Assembly (NCBI GenBank): GCA_964036195.1
Contig: OZ038459.1
Coordinates: 6,197,206-6,261,205 of the forward strand
Length of the DNA: 64,000 nucleotides
Reading direction: 5' to 3'
Source: Sphaerolaimus hirsutus
Taxonomy: Eukaryota > Nematoda > Chromadorea > Monhysterida > Sphaerolaimidae
Shown: piece by piece, positions 1 through 11,700 of the stretch
How the letters are laid out: every line of letters starts with the position of its first letter
Position numbering within the stretch: position 1 is the stretch's first letter
The notes under the pieces: generated by a model
Databases searched by the model: none
What the model saw: the letters and a program-made list of their open reading frames with translations, nothing else
Told to the model about the DNA's origin: nothing
Translations under genes and position numbers: made by a program

Positions 1-2760
1 ATGCATTGTGGGTTTCTAATTGCACTGATTTGATATAATGCACTCCATTTTGACACTACATTACCATAACCCTGAAAATGAACTACTGGGGCCAAAAACT
101 TTCAATTTGTGAAATGATGCAATTTTGGGTTTCTGATTGCACTGATTTCAAATTTAGGTTTCTGATTGCACTGATTTCAAATTTAGGTTTCTGATTGCAC
201 TGATTTGATATATGCACTCCATTGACACTACATTACCATAACCCGTTAATGAACCCATGGGGCCAAATACTTTCAATTTGAGAAATGATGCATTTTTGGG
301 TTTCTGATTGCACTCATTTGAAATATGCACTTCATTTTGACACTACATTACCATAACCCTGAAAATGAACCACTGGGGCCAAAAACTTTCAATTTGTGAA
401 ATGATGCATTTTTGGGTTTCTGATTGCACTGATTTCAAATTTGGGTTTCTGATTGCACTGATTTGATATATGCACTCCATTGACACTACATTACCATAAC
501 CTGTTAATGAACCCATGGGGCCAAATACTTTCAATTTGAGAAATGATGCATTTTTGGGTTTCTGATTGCACTCATTTGAAATATGCACTTCATTTTGACA
601 CTACATTACCATAACCCTGAAAATGAACCACTGGGGCCAAAAACTTTCAATTTGTGAAATGATGCATTTTTGGGTTTCTGATTGCACTGATTTCAAATTT
701 GGGTTTCTGATTGCACTGATTTGATACATGCACTCCATTTTGACACTACATTACCATAACCCTCAAAATGGACCCATGGGGTTAAATACTTTCAATTTGA
801 GAAATGATGCATTTTCGGGTTTCTGATTGCACTCATTTGAAATATGCACTTCATTTTGACACTACATAACCATAACCCTAAAATGAACCCCCTGGGCCAA
901 AAACTTTCAAACCATAAAATGATGGATTTGTGGGTTTCTGAGTGTAGCGATTTCAAATATGCCCAGGGCTTAAAAAATTAGAAATTGTGAAATGATTCAA
1001 TGTGGGTTTCTAATTGCACTGATTTGAAATATGCACTCTGTTTTGACACTACATAACCCTGAAAACTACATAACCATAACCCTGAAAATGAACCTCTGGA
1101 GCCAAAAACTTTCAATTTGTGAAATCATTCATTTTTGGGTTTCTGATTGCACTGATTTCAAATTTGGGTCTCTGATTGCACCAATTTGATATATGCACTC
1201 CATTTTGACACTACATTACCATAACCCTAAAAATGAACCCATGGGGCCAAATACTTTCAATTTGAGAAATGGTGCATTTTTGGGTTTCTGATAGCACTCA
1301 TTTGAAATATGCACTTCATTTTGACACTACATTACCATAACCCTAAAATGAACCCCCTGGGCCAAAAACTTTCAAACCATAAAATGATGGATTTGTGGGT
1401 TTCTGAGTGTAGCGATTTCAAATATGCCCAGGGCTTAAAAAATTAGAAATTGTGAAATGATTCAATGTGGGTTTCTAATTGCACTGATTTGAAATATGCA
1501 CTCTGTTTTGACACTACATAACCCTGAAAACTACATAACCATAACCCTGAAAATGAAGCTCTGGAGCCAAAAACTTTCAATTTGTGAAATCATTCATTTT
1601 TGGGTTTCTGATTGCACTGATTTCAAATTTGGGTCTCTGATTGCACCAATTTGATATATGCACTCCATTTTGACACTACATTACCATAACCCTAAAAATG
1701 AACCCATGGGGCCAAATACTTTCAATTTGAGAAATGATGCATTTTCGGGTTTCTGAAAGCACTCATTTGAAATATGCACTTCATTTTGACACTACATTAC
1801 CATAACCCTAAAAATGAAACCCCTGGGCCAAAAACTTTCAAACCATAAAATGATGGATTTGTGGGTTTCTGAGTGTAGCAATTTCAAATATGCCCAGGGC
1901 TTAAAAAATTAGAAATTGTGAAATGATTTGATGTGGGTTTCTAATTGCACTGATTTGAAATATGCAATCCATTTTGACACTACATAACCCTGAAAACTAC
2001 ATAACCATAACCCTGAAAATGAACCTCTGGAGCCAAAAACTTTCAATTTGTGAAATCATAAATTTTCAGGTTTCTGATTTCACTCATTTGAAATATGCAC
2101 TTCATTTTCACACTACATTACCATAACCATAAAAATGAACCCCCTAAGCCAAAAACTTTCAAATCATAAAATGATGCATTTGTGGGTTTCTGATTGTAGC
2201 GATTTCAAATATGCACTCCATTTTGACACTACATTACTAAAACCCTGAAATTGAACCCCTAGACCCAAAAATTTCTTATTGTGAAATGATGCATTTTGCA
2301 GGTTTCTAATTGCACTGATTTGAAATGACTCAATTTCAACTCTACATTACTGTAAGCCTTAAATTGAACCCATGGGGCTAATAAATTAGAAATTGTGAAA
2401 TGATGCATTTGTGGCTTTTTGATTGCCTTGATTTGAAATATGCACTTCATTTTGACACTACATTACCATAACCCTGAAAATGAACCCCCAGGGCCAAAAA
2501 TTTTCAAATCATAAAATGATGTGTTTGTGGGTTTCTGATTGTAGCGATTTCAAATATGCACTCCATTTTGACACCACATTACTAAAACCCTGATAATGAA
2601 CCCCTGGGCACAAAAACTTTCAATTTGTGAAATGATGCATTTGTGGGTTTTTTATTGCACTGATTTGAGATGTGCACTCCATTTCTACTCTACATTACCA
2701 TAACTTTTTAAGTCTAACCCCTGGGGCTAAAAAATTGAAAATTGTGAATTGATGCATTTG
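1..2760. repeat. AT-rich satellite array with higher-order repeats
   Basis: Related blocks of roughly 115-145 bp recur throughout. Each contains 'tttctgattgcactgattt', 'gacactacattaccataacc' and 'actttcaattt'. In the first 850 bases two monomer types alternate, so the period of like monomers is about 258 bp (375 to 633, 259 to 518). From about 900 a longer unit takes over: the marker 'accataaaatgatggattt' occurs at 911, 1376 and 1842, a period of about 465 bp. Copies diverge towards 2760. Short open frames on the minus strand are by-products of the repeat. I see no gene. The array starts at the window edge, so its full length is unknown. Confidence 0.95.
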
Positions 2761-2839
2761 TGGATTGATGATAGTGATTTTTTGAAATATTCATACCATT
2801 TTCCAAATTAGGGGCTGAGTTTACAGGAGTTTCCAAACT

Positions 2840-3820
2840 AGGGGCTGTGTTTACAGGATTTAGAGGGGGTCCCCATGGGGTGCCATTTTTGGGGGGTCTC
2901 CAGGGGGTGCAATTTTCTGGAGGTACATATGGGGGTGCCATTTCAAGGGGGTCCACATGGGATGCCATTTTTTGGGTGGTCCCCAGGGGTGCCATTTTTT
3001 GGTGGTCCTCAGGGGGGTGCTATATTTTTTGTTGCGGGGGGGTCCATATGGGGTGCCATTTTGAGGGGGGGGTCCCCAGGGGGGTGCCATTTTTGGAGAG
3101 TCCCAAGGGGGAGCCAACTTTGGGTGGGTCCCCAGGGGGTGCCATTTTTGTGGGGGTTCCTAGGGGGTGCCATGTTTGGGGGGTCCCCAGGGGGTGCTAT
3201 TTTTGGGGGGTCCCAAGGGGGTGCCATTTTTGGGGGGTCCCTAAGGGGTGCCATTTTCTGGTGGTCCTCAGGGGGTGCCATATTTGTGGGGCCCTAGGGG
3301 GTCCCATTTTTGGGCGGTTCCCAGGGGGTGCTACTTTTGGGGGGTTCCCCAGGGGGTGCCATTTGGAGGGGGGTCCCCATTGGGGTGTCAGTTTTTGCAA
3401 GCCTCTGAGAAGTGGGTACCTAAAGCAGGATTCTCTCCAACCTTCAGTTGGGTTTTGTAGAGTCCCCAGGGGGAGCCAACTTTGGGTGGGTCCCCAGGGG
3501 GTGCCATTTTTGTGGGGGTTCCTAGGGGGTGCCATGTTTGGGGGGTCCCCAGGGGTGCTATTTTTGGGGGGTCCCTAAGGGGTGCCATTTTTGGGGGGTC
3601 CCTAAGGGGTGCCATTTTTTGGTGGTCCTCAGGGGGTGCCATATTTGTGGGGCCCTAGGGGGTCCCATTTTTGGGCGGTTCCCAGGGGGTGCCACTTTTG
3701 GGAGGTTCCCCAGGGGGTGCCATTTGGAGGGGGGTCCCCATTGGGGTGTCAGTTTTTGCAAGCCTCTGAGTAGTGGGTACCTATAGCAGGATTCTCTCCA
3801 ACCTTCAGTTGGGTTTTGTG
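2840..3820. repeat. G-rich minisatellite with an internal ~358-bp duplication
   Basis: The plus strand repeats a 29-34 base unit of the form GGGGGGTCCCCAGGGGGTGC followed by CATTTTTG. A larger block, from 'gggagccaactttgggtggg' to 'gcaagcctctgag.agtggg', occurs twice, about 3110-3458 and 3468-3818, so a segment of about 358 bp has been tandemly duplicated. The unit length keeps several frames open on both strands (Gly/Trp/Pro-rich peptides), but these have no codon structure apart from the repeat. The strand asymmetry (G-rich plus strand) would favour unusual DNA structures; that is inference. Confidence 0.93.
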
Positions 3821-4231
3821 GTTCTCTACAATTTATACCACAAGGATTTACAAACAGAAAAAGAACAGCAAAGCACAAATGTAACCAATTGAAGATTACA
3901 ACAAAGTTTGACACCTTGCAAAAACCACACTATCATATCACAAAACCTATACCACACAGAATGCACACTGCACACCATCATACCAAATCGCAAACTGTCT
4001 ACATTTTACTACCGAGTTTCATGCCCAACCATTTTACAGAAGTTTACAAAAATCCATTCCAAAACATTGCATCTTTGGTATTGGTCTTGTTATTGTTGGT
4101 AGATTACATACCGCATTTCAAAACACATGCCTAGCATGTGGGCAAACTTAACTAAAGTATCATATTTTCTCCAATGGTATTAATTGTAGAGAACCACAAA
4201 ACCCGACCGAAGGTCGGAGAGAATCCTGCTA
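3784..4231. mobile_element. Inverted-repeat element with ~50-bp TIRs
   Basis: The left end reads TAGCAGGATTCTCTCC and the right end GGAGAGAATCCTGCTA. The inverted arms run about 50 bp (3784-3833 and 4183-4231) and include 'gggttttgtggttctctaca' and its complement. The interior is AT-rich with no transposase frame. A partial copy of the left end lies in the neighbouring minisatellite at about 3426-3460, so the element, or its end, was there before the minisatellite block duplicated. Confidence 0.8.
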
Positions 4232-4317
4232 GTCAAATACAATACTATAAGCACATCAGATCAACCATAAACATCTCAAAATAAAAATGAAAAGTAAATT
4301 TGGGGACACAATACAGG

Positions 4318-4436
4318 TTCGATATATCGAAAAAATGGTCGATATTCGATATTTTTTCAAAATTTTCGATATCGATATTCGATATTCGATATTAAAAAAT
4401 GGTTGATATTCGATATTCGATACGATATATCGTTTG
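4318..4436. repeat. CGATAT short tandem/palindromic tract
   Basis: Dense repeats of CGATAT and its self-complementary forms (GATATATC, CGATATCG) run from 'ggttcgatatatcg' to 'cgatatatcgtttgaaccct'. The terminal GGTTCGA/TTTGAACCCT resembles the ends of the elements at 11203-11315 and 14906-15342, which have a similar tip and a different short repeat inside. Confidence 0.75.
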
Positions 4437-4444
4437 AACCCTAG

Positions 4445-4499
4445 CTGGCGCCCTTTGGCGCCAAGTAAGGGCACTAGCGCCATGGCGCCATTCCATCAC
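4445..4499. mobile_element. Right end of a TAGTGATGG-family element (fragment)
   Basis: Palindromic GGCGCC/AGCGCC blocks are followed by the terminus CCATTCCATCACTA. Elements with the same tip (TAGTGATGG) and GGCGCC-rich subterminal regions occur at 29821-31031 and 51936-52149. Only this end is recognisable here. Confidence 0.6.
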
Positions 4500-4503
4500 T
4501 AAT

Positions 4504-4622
4504 TGTGATGCAAGAACACTGCTTGCATCAGATAAAAATATTTATTGACGCGTGCATAATATTGGCGTGCCACGCGTCAATAATTTTTGATCTGATGCAA
4601 GCAGTGTACTTGCATCGCAATA
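4504..4622. mobile_element. 119-bp hairpin MITE
   Basis: Nearly the whole segment is one inverted repeat. TGTGATGCAAG.ACACTGCTTGCATCAGAT on the left pairs with ATCTGATGCAAGCAGTGTACTTGCATC.CA on the right. An inner TTGACGCGTG/CACGCGTCAA pair surrounds a short loop. No coding capacity. Confidence 0.8.
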
Positions 4623-5745
4623 AATAAAAGGAAATATCAAACACATTCCCATGGCCCAACAGATGCCCCAATAGTGTAATTATATATTGTATGGAGGACT
4701 ACATCATCCCACGTTATAAAAGTTGGGTCGAAGTAGTCCTCCGGGTGAAGTAGTCCTCGAGGGCTATATCAACCCAGGGGGTAAGAAGTCCATGGGGGGA
4801 TAGGGTACGTAAGCCTATAAAAATATTGCTCAAGCTTTACATTTAAAAATAAGGCTATGTTCAAATTTGGAATGTGTGAAAAATTTGGTGAAAAAATAGA
4901 ACGGCAGTCTCCAATAGTACTACAGGTAAAAAAAGTTGACGAAAAAAAAGAACGGCGCTGTTCTATTAGAAAATATACGGTAATACCCGTATATTTGCCT
5001 CTTCTGTTCGAAATGTGGGGGGCGGATAGGGCTGCCTGTTTGTGACAACATTCGGAATCTGTTTGTTTATGTTTTCGCGCAGTGGATAAAGATGACAAGT
5101 TACCAGTAAAGTTGAAACTGGTAGGTGTTTTTTGAAGTAGAAAGGTGTTGGAGGCGGTGAACAAGTTGACGGTTTCTTCTTATTTGTCAGTTTTTTTTTA
5201 TGTTAACTTTATTCTCTATTCGAGTACAACGTTTTTTTATCGCTATCACCTACTTTTTCACTGAACAATGTGTGGTTTGGTTTGGAATCAGATAATGGAT
5301 TGTCTCGATACTTCTTGAACATCCAAGTAAATACAAGCACATTTTGCATGAAGTGTACCTATAAACACATGTACTAATCGAACTGCATGCTTAACAGATA
5401 ATGTTACCATATTTTGATAAATAAAGTCGTGTCATAAATTGTAACGGATTTAGCGCACGGATTCAGCGATATTTCGTAAAGAAGTAAAGTAATGTGATGA
5501 AAAATTACCTAACCAATGTGAGTTGAGAGAAACATGATTGAAAATTTTGATGAAGTAATAACACCCCCTTGAATAATTCCCCCGCGAATAGCCTCCCTCA
5601 AAAAAGTATGACAAAGTATAATACTCCGGGTATTATTCGAGTAAATACGGTACTTCTCCACTCAGCCCTAATACGGTACATTCCCCTGTAAAACCTGCAG
5701 TCACCACCCACAACCACCCCCCTCAATCTACCCCCCCCCCCCCAG
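4623..5745. other. No gene recognised; one truncated TACCGTAT-type element end
   Basis: Both strands were read. The open frames at 4769-5164 (-) and 4857-5045 (+) show no recognisable domain or splice context. At about 5566-5652 CCCCTTGAAT-type runs end in ATTCGAGTAAATACGGTA, the right terminus of the dispersed TACCGTAT family. Upstream exons of the PDPR-like gene were looked for here and not found. Confidence 0.6.
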
Positions 5746-8700
5746 CTGACGCGTCGCATAGTTCTGGAGCGCACGGGGCGCCCTGTGAAGTTGCCGCTGT
5801 CGCCGTGCCAGTACACGGTGCTCGAGCTGCACGCGATGGACGAGCGTTTGAGATATGGCGACTCGGATTTGGTGTTGCATGATTTGGATAGACAGGTGTG
5901 TGTTTGGGGGGGGGGGTTGAGGTGGTCGGGTGCAGGTTATGTGTTTTTCGGGTAGCTTGAGTCACGTGGCTCAAGATAAATGAACGTGGAATCTGGTCAG
6001 GGCAATTTATTGACGCTGTCAAACGTAATATTTCACTATTGTGGGCAAATAAATTTGTAAATCTAAATTATTCAACTTTTTCCTTTTCCTTTTCAAACCT
6101 TTTTTCCGTTTAAATTACATAGATAGCAGCAAATCAACCTGTGGCTGCATGGTTTTCATAAATGGGAAAGCGTGGTAAACTGAAAAACGCTAAATTTTCG
6201 CAGTTAACGGTAATTGGGGGGTTGTAATTTATCGCCCTATATTGGCATTTCTGCTGGGCAGAACCATGTTAAATCGGGCAGTTTAAAAGTTTTCGTTCAA
6301 AAAATCGGGCTGCCCGAAAAGCCGGGCACCGGTGCTGTCGGGCTTTTTCCACCCCTACCCGTCACAAAATCTTAGTTTTCGCATTATCCAGGTGTACGTG
6401 TTCCGCACCGAGTCGGGCACGATCGCCTGCGGCGGCTTCGCGCCCAACGTGTGTCTTCCCCTCGACCGCGACAACCCGGACGAGGCGCATTGGGAGGGAA
6501 ATTGGGAGCGCTTCCGTTAGTTTGGCATCTTTGCCCGATTTGCCCGAGTTGTTGGGACTTTTTGGAGAGGACGGATGACTGAATAGAACTAGTCTGACTG
6601 AAAATTGGGCGGGTAGTTGACAATTTCCCCTCAATAATAAGTTGTCATACCTAGATAAACTTGAACGACTCTTTAGGTAATTATTCAAGGAGGGGGGATT
6701 ATACGTAGGCAACATGGAACGTAAGCAGCGGTTTGAAACGTTACGCTTTTTAGTTCAATTTGCACTTTGTTTTTGAATCAGGATGGTGGTTTTCGGTGCC
6801 GAGATCGAGATTAGTGTGTCAAAAAACGGAAAACCTAAAGGTAAACATTTTTCACTTGCCGATAAACGGGAAAGGTTAAAAAAAATTGTCTACCGGAAAG
6901 GTGACACCCTAGTCGAAGTGGACACTTGAAGATGCCTATATTTGTGGAATTTTCGGACGCGAAACTAAGATTATCAACCCAAATCATCCCCCAACCCCCT
7001 CCAAAACCTGCACCCTCTAACCTCACCCCCTCCAAACCCCACCCTCTCTTAACCCCCCCCCCCCCCTCAGACCCAGTACTCGAGCACCTAGTGCACCGTT
7101 TCCCCACGCTGGTCAAGGGCACCGTGCGAAGGTTGATCCCCGGCAGCGACGCGTACACGCCCGATGGGGCGCCCCTGCTCGGCGAGCACCCCAGTCTGAA
7201 GGGCTACTTCGTGCTGGGGGGTATGAACGGCATGGGGTTGAGCGTGGGTTGGGGGGGGGGGTTGGCGACGGTTAAGGTCGCATTGTGGTTTTGTGTGGTT
7301 GTGTGTGGGGATGGGAAAACTTGGTGGTGTTTTCGATACCCATTTCAGAAAAAAATTGAGAAATTTTGCCCCACTTTTCGCACAAATTTTCATATATTTT
7401 TGCAAGTTTCACCTTCAATATCACTAGTTCATAGTAGGTAATTACTTCTTAATCACTTATTGCATAGTTTAAGCAATTCGTGACTAGTCCGAACTAGTGA
7501 CGTAAAAGCGCCATGGCGCTTTCGGCGCTTGCCGTTTATTTTCTGTGATGCGATTGGCACTTGGCACTCATGTCAAAAGCGCAATGCGGCGGCCACAAAG
7601 ACGTGGCTATTTTTACATCACCAGTCCGAACTTATCGGTCCGAATCTACACTAGCGCGTATGTGCAGCCTCATTTTTATCCAAAATCCCCCTGTCTCCGA
7701 ACTTTCGGAACGGATCCAGTAAAATATCATTGCAGGTAGCCGGCGGGGCTGCCCTTCAAACGGCGCGCATAGTCAGCCGGACGCACATGCGCAACATGGC
7801 CAAACTCGACGTGGGCCGCTTCCTGTCCTTCTACTCGAACGAGTCGCTGCTCAAGAAAAGGGGCCCTGAAATTGCTAGTGTGTTTGGAGGGGGGGATAAT
7901 TTTGAATTTTGATGATTTTGATGCTATTTTTGACAGGAATAACCACTTTTAAGGATATTCCATTGCTCCAAAGCCATTATAAAGCTATGTTTCACAAATA
8001 AAAGTACTGACACTTGTCTGGTTTCTATACCTGTATATGTTGACTCATAACTATATTTGGGACGTTTTTCAAAATGACAGTCTTTTAAAAAAAATATTTT
8101 TTTAAAGACGTCTTTGAATTGAAAAAATTTTTGAAAAGAGACAAGGTTGATAAAAAAAATTGTCCACCCCTAAACACAACCCCCCCCCTCAGGCCTGTCC
8201 TACAAGCCTTTGACGCCCACGTACCAGTACAGCAGCGCGCGCAACCTGCGTCGGTCCGCGCTGCACCACAGCATGGCCAAGCGCGGCGCCGTGTTCGGCG
8301 AGATCATGGGCTACGAGAAGCCCATGTACTTTGTGTCCAATGCGCAAGGTTGGGGAGGGGTTGATGATAATGTTGTTTGGGGGGTGTGATGGTAAGGTTG
8401 TTTGGGGGGTGTAGCGGGTATTGAAAGTATGTGAAGTGGGGCGGTGGGTTCCTCTTTCTGGTGCCCAGTTTGCGTATAGGCACGTGGAATAAATGCGGTA
8501 AGTTACAAAAAATTATCTTATTGGGACTGGGGGATTTTTCGAAGAAACAAAATATTGGTCATAGCCCCGACCTCTAGACCGGACGCGCATGTATGTGTAG
8601 GTGTAGGTATGGTTAGGAATCTAAACTCGGTGCCCATGTAGACCCGGTGCCCATCTAGCCCGCGTTATTACCCGGTGCCCATGCAGACTCGGTGCGCATG

Positions 8701-11700
8701 TAGAGCCCCCTAGATGGACAGCGGGTAACATGCGCACCGGGTTTACACGCACACCAGGTTAAAGCGCTACATGGGCACCTGGCGGGTTGCCAGCGGGAAT
8801 CGTGGATGAGGGGTGAATGACATTGTACCAGTGTTGCAAAATGTATATATTTACGTTGAACCGAAATACCCGGGTATTCGGATATTTATACTTATGTTTA
8901 CGTTTACGTTTTCCAAAACTACAAGTACATTTTGTTACGTTTTCCTGGCACAATTACTCGGGTACCAGAAAAAGATACAAAAAAAGTTATGTTTAAAAAA
9001 CATGTTGTCTCACCCTTCATAAATATTGTAATATATCAGAGCGCTTCTCGAAATTTTTACATTTACGTTTTATTTTACATTTACCTAGGTATTTTAGAAC
9101 TATAAATACGTTTTAGTACTTGTACTGTAAATTTGGAAAAGGTATTTATGTTTATGTACACTTTTTCCATAATTTACCAATATTTCAACAACACTGCATT
9201 GTACTCTAGTGCGCATCTAGGCCCCATGCATATCAACCCTGTGCCCATGTAGACCAGTGCCCATGTACGGTTGAACAACATGCGCACCGGGTCTACATGG
9301 GCACCGGGTAGAAATACATGGTCACCGAGCCTACATGCGCACCGAGTTTACATGCGCACCGGCACAGACCCGCGCATGTAATCGCCCGCTGCGCATGGAG
9401 GCTCGGTGCGCATGTTGGCCCCCTACATGCGCGCCGTGTCTACATGCGCGCCGGGTCTACATGCACACCGGGTCTGCATGTGCGCCGGGTCTACATGCAC
9501 GCCAGGTCTACATGCGCGCCGGGCTTACATACACAAAAGGCCTCCGTCGATTTTTTCGATGGGTGAGGGGAGGCGCCTGTGTTTCCCCCGCCCCTCCTGG
9601 CTAATTGCTTCACATTTGACGCATGACTGTCCGTCGCAGACAAGCTGTCCAAGGGGACCAAGGACGACGACTGGCTGCTGTACACTGGGGAGGACCCCCT
9701 GGTGGGCCCCCCGCCCTATCTGGACCACGTGCGCCACGAGTACGAGGCCTGCAGGGAGCGGGTCGGCCTCATCGACATGACCAACTTCTCCAAGTTCGAT
9801 GTTACTGTGGGTGTGGGGTGAAGTTTTTTTTGCAAATGTGGTTGAAAGTGATAATGCAGAATTGTTAAAAAGCTGGTCTTTTTGGAAAGCGTAAACGTAA
9901 GTATAAATACCCGAAACACCCGGTTGTCCCGGGAAAACGTAAATACGTTTTCGCAACTCTAATGATGCGATGTATTCAGCTGATGAATGCAGTAGTCAGA
10001 ACTTTCAATTGTTTTTAGCAGTCTTTCATTCGATTATAGTGTCACAAATTTCGCATTACCTCATTCAATCTACTGATTGGCTAAAGTCTGGTGCGAACCA
10101 TGTCCTACATCGGGTTGCCCGACAAAACGCGTCGGGTCAATTCAATCCTATGCCGCAGAGCAACGACGACAGCGCGATTCGCTTCCTGCAGCGGGTGTGC
10201 AGCGCCAACGTGGACGTGGACGTGGGCCACACGATATACACTGGATTTCACTTCCCCCACGGAGGGGGGTACGTAACAGACTGTACAGTGTCCAGAATGG
10301 CTTACAATAGGTACATTGGCTTTACTGGCTCTTGATACTTGACGTTGTCATGTATTGTTATGAACCCGGTGCCAATGGCCCCACACACGCTAGTTGACGC
10401 CAAAATAAGCGTCAACTCAGAGTCAACTAGTCAAAAATTCAATTGACTCTGAGCCATTTACAATATGTATCCAAAAAATCCCCTTCTTTCATTCTACATC
10501 AATCGACTTCTCAATATTTCTTAATCAACACATGTAAAAAATTAAAAATAGTTATACTTAAAACAGTTGACTCTGAGTTGACTCAATCGACTTCTAAAAA
10601 GTAGCGTCAACCACCGTGTGGAGCGCCAATTGTGCAAGTGAACGAGTGACAAAATACATAGGCACCTATTTAGTTAGCGTGTATAAACTAGCAGTGTTAA
10701 ATGTCATGCGAAGTGTCAATTGTCATGACAAACGTAAAATAAAGTGTCAATTCTTATGCAAAGTTGAATAATAAAATCTTTATTTTTTATTCACTTTTTT
10801 CATGACATTTGACACTTTACTTTGCACTTTACACGGCCTGGGATTGGCGACTTCGGTCTTAACTGTCACATGCCTCACCAGTTGACAACCTTCCTTGTCA
10901 CTCGCCAGTGTCGTCATCAACCCCCAATTACCCCCCCCCCCTGCCTCAGGTACTTCGTCGTGGCACCGGGGGTGCAGCAGGTGCGCGTGCGCCGCTGGCT
11001 CGAGCGCCAGAAGAACAAGCACGGCCTGGGCTCGGTGTGCATCCAGGACGTGACCTCGTGCTACACGGCGCTCAACCTGCTCGGGCCCAACAGCCGCGCC
11101 TTGCTGCAGAGTGTTACTGGGGAGAGCGTCGATCCGGGCCACTTCCCCAGTTTTAGGTGCAAAGTGAGGCGCGGGGGGTTGAGGGGCCTGTTTTGCATTT
11201 AGGGTTCACATGGGATCGAGTTTTCGTTTTTTAGATTTTCGGGATCGGGATTGAGGTTTCGGGTCGGGACCACATGATCCCGAAAATTTTCGATATCGGG
11301 ATCCTTTTGAACCCCACCCGTACCTCCACCTCCACTTTGTGTAGGTATCCGATAAATTTGTCTTGTGTATGTTTGAATGTGAAATGGTGCCTGACCTGAT
11401 TTAATAGAAAGTGTTTTTTGCAGTATCGCGATTTCCCGTACCCTATCGTTTACCGCAAAATGAAAGGTTTACCGTACCGTAACGTTGGTCACCTTCATTC
11501 CAAACCGTCGTGCGTAAAGACACCGAAACTAAGCCAGTTATTTGTTGCCTCCGTCAAATGCGCTTTCCTGGCGTTTTCGATCAAACTAGGATTTCCTCTT
11601 CACAAACAATACCTTTCCACACCCCCTTCCCGTGCGCAGGAACTGGACATCGGCATGGTGTCCGACGTGCGCGCCATGTCCATTTCCCACTGCGGCGAGC

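Noticed and set aside
1-2760. CRISPR-like spaced repeats
   Set aside because: The blocks are contiguous diverged monomers of a satellite, without constant short repeats and unique spacers, in a eukaryotic genome.
2847-3914. Long Gly/Trp/Pro-rich open frames on both strands
   Set aside because: They are products of the G-rich minisatellite, open in several frames at once, with no start context or codon bias.
9318-9780. Cys/His/Arg-repeat open frames
   Set aside because: The 21-bp minisatellite keeps frames open; only the last part (9640-9806) is real coding sequence, in the PDPR-like frame.
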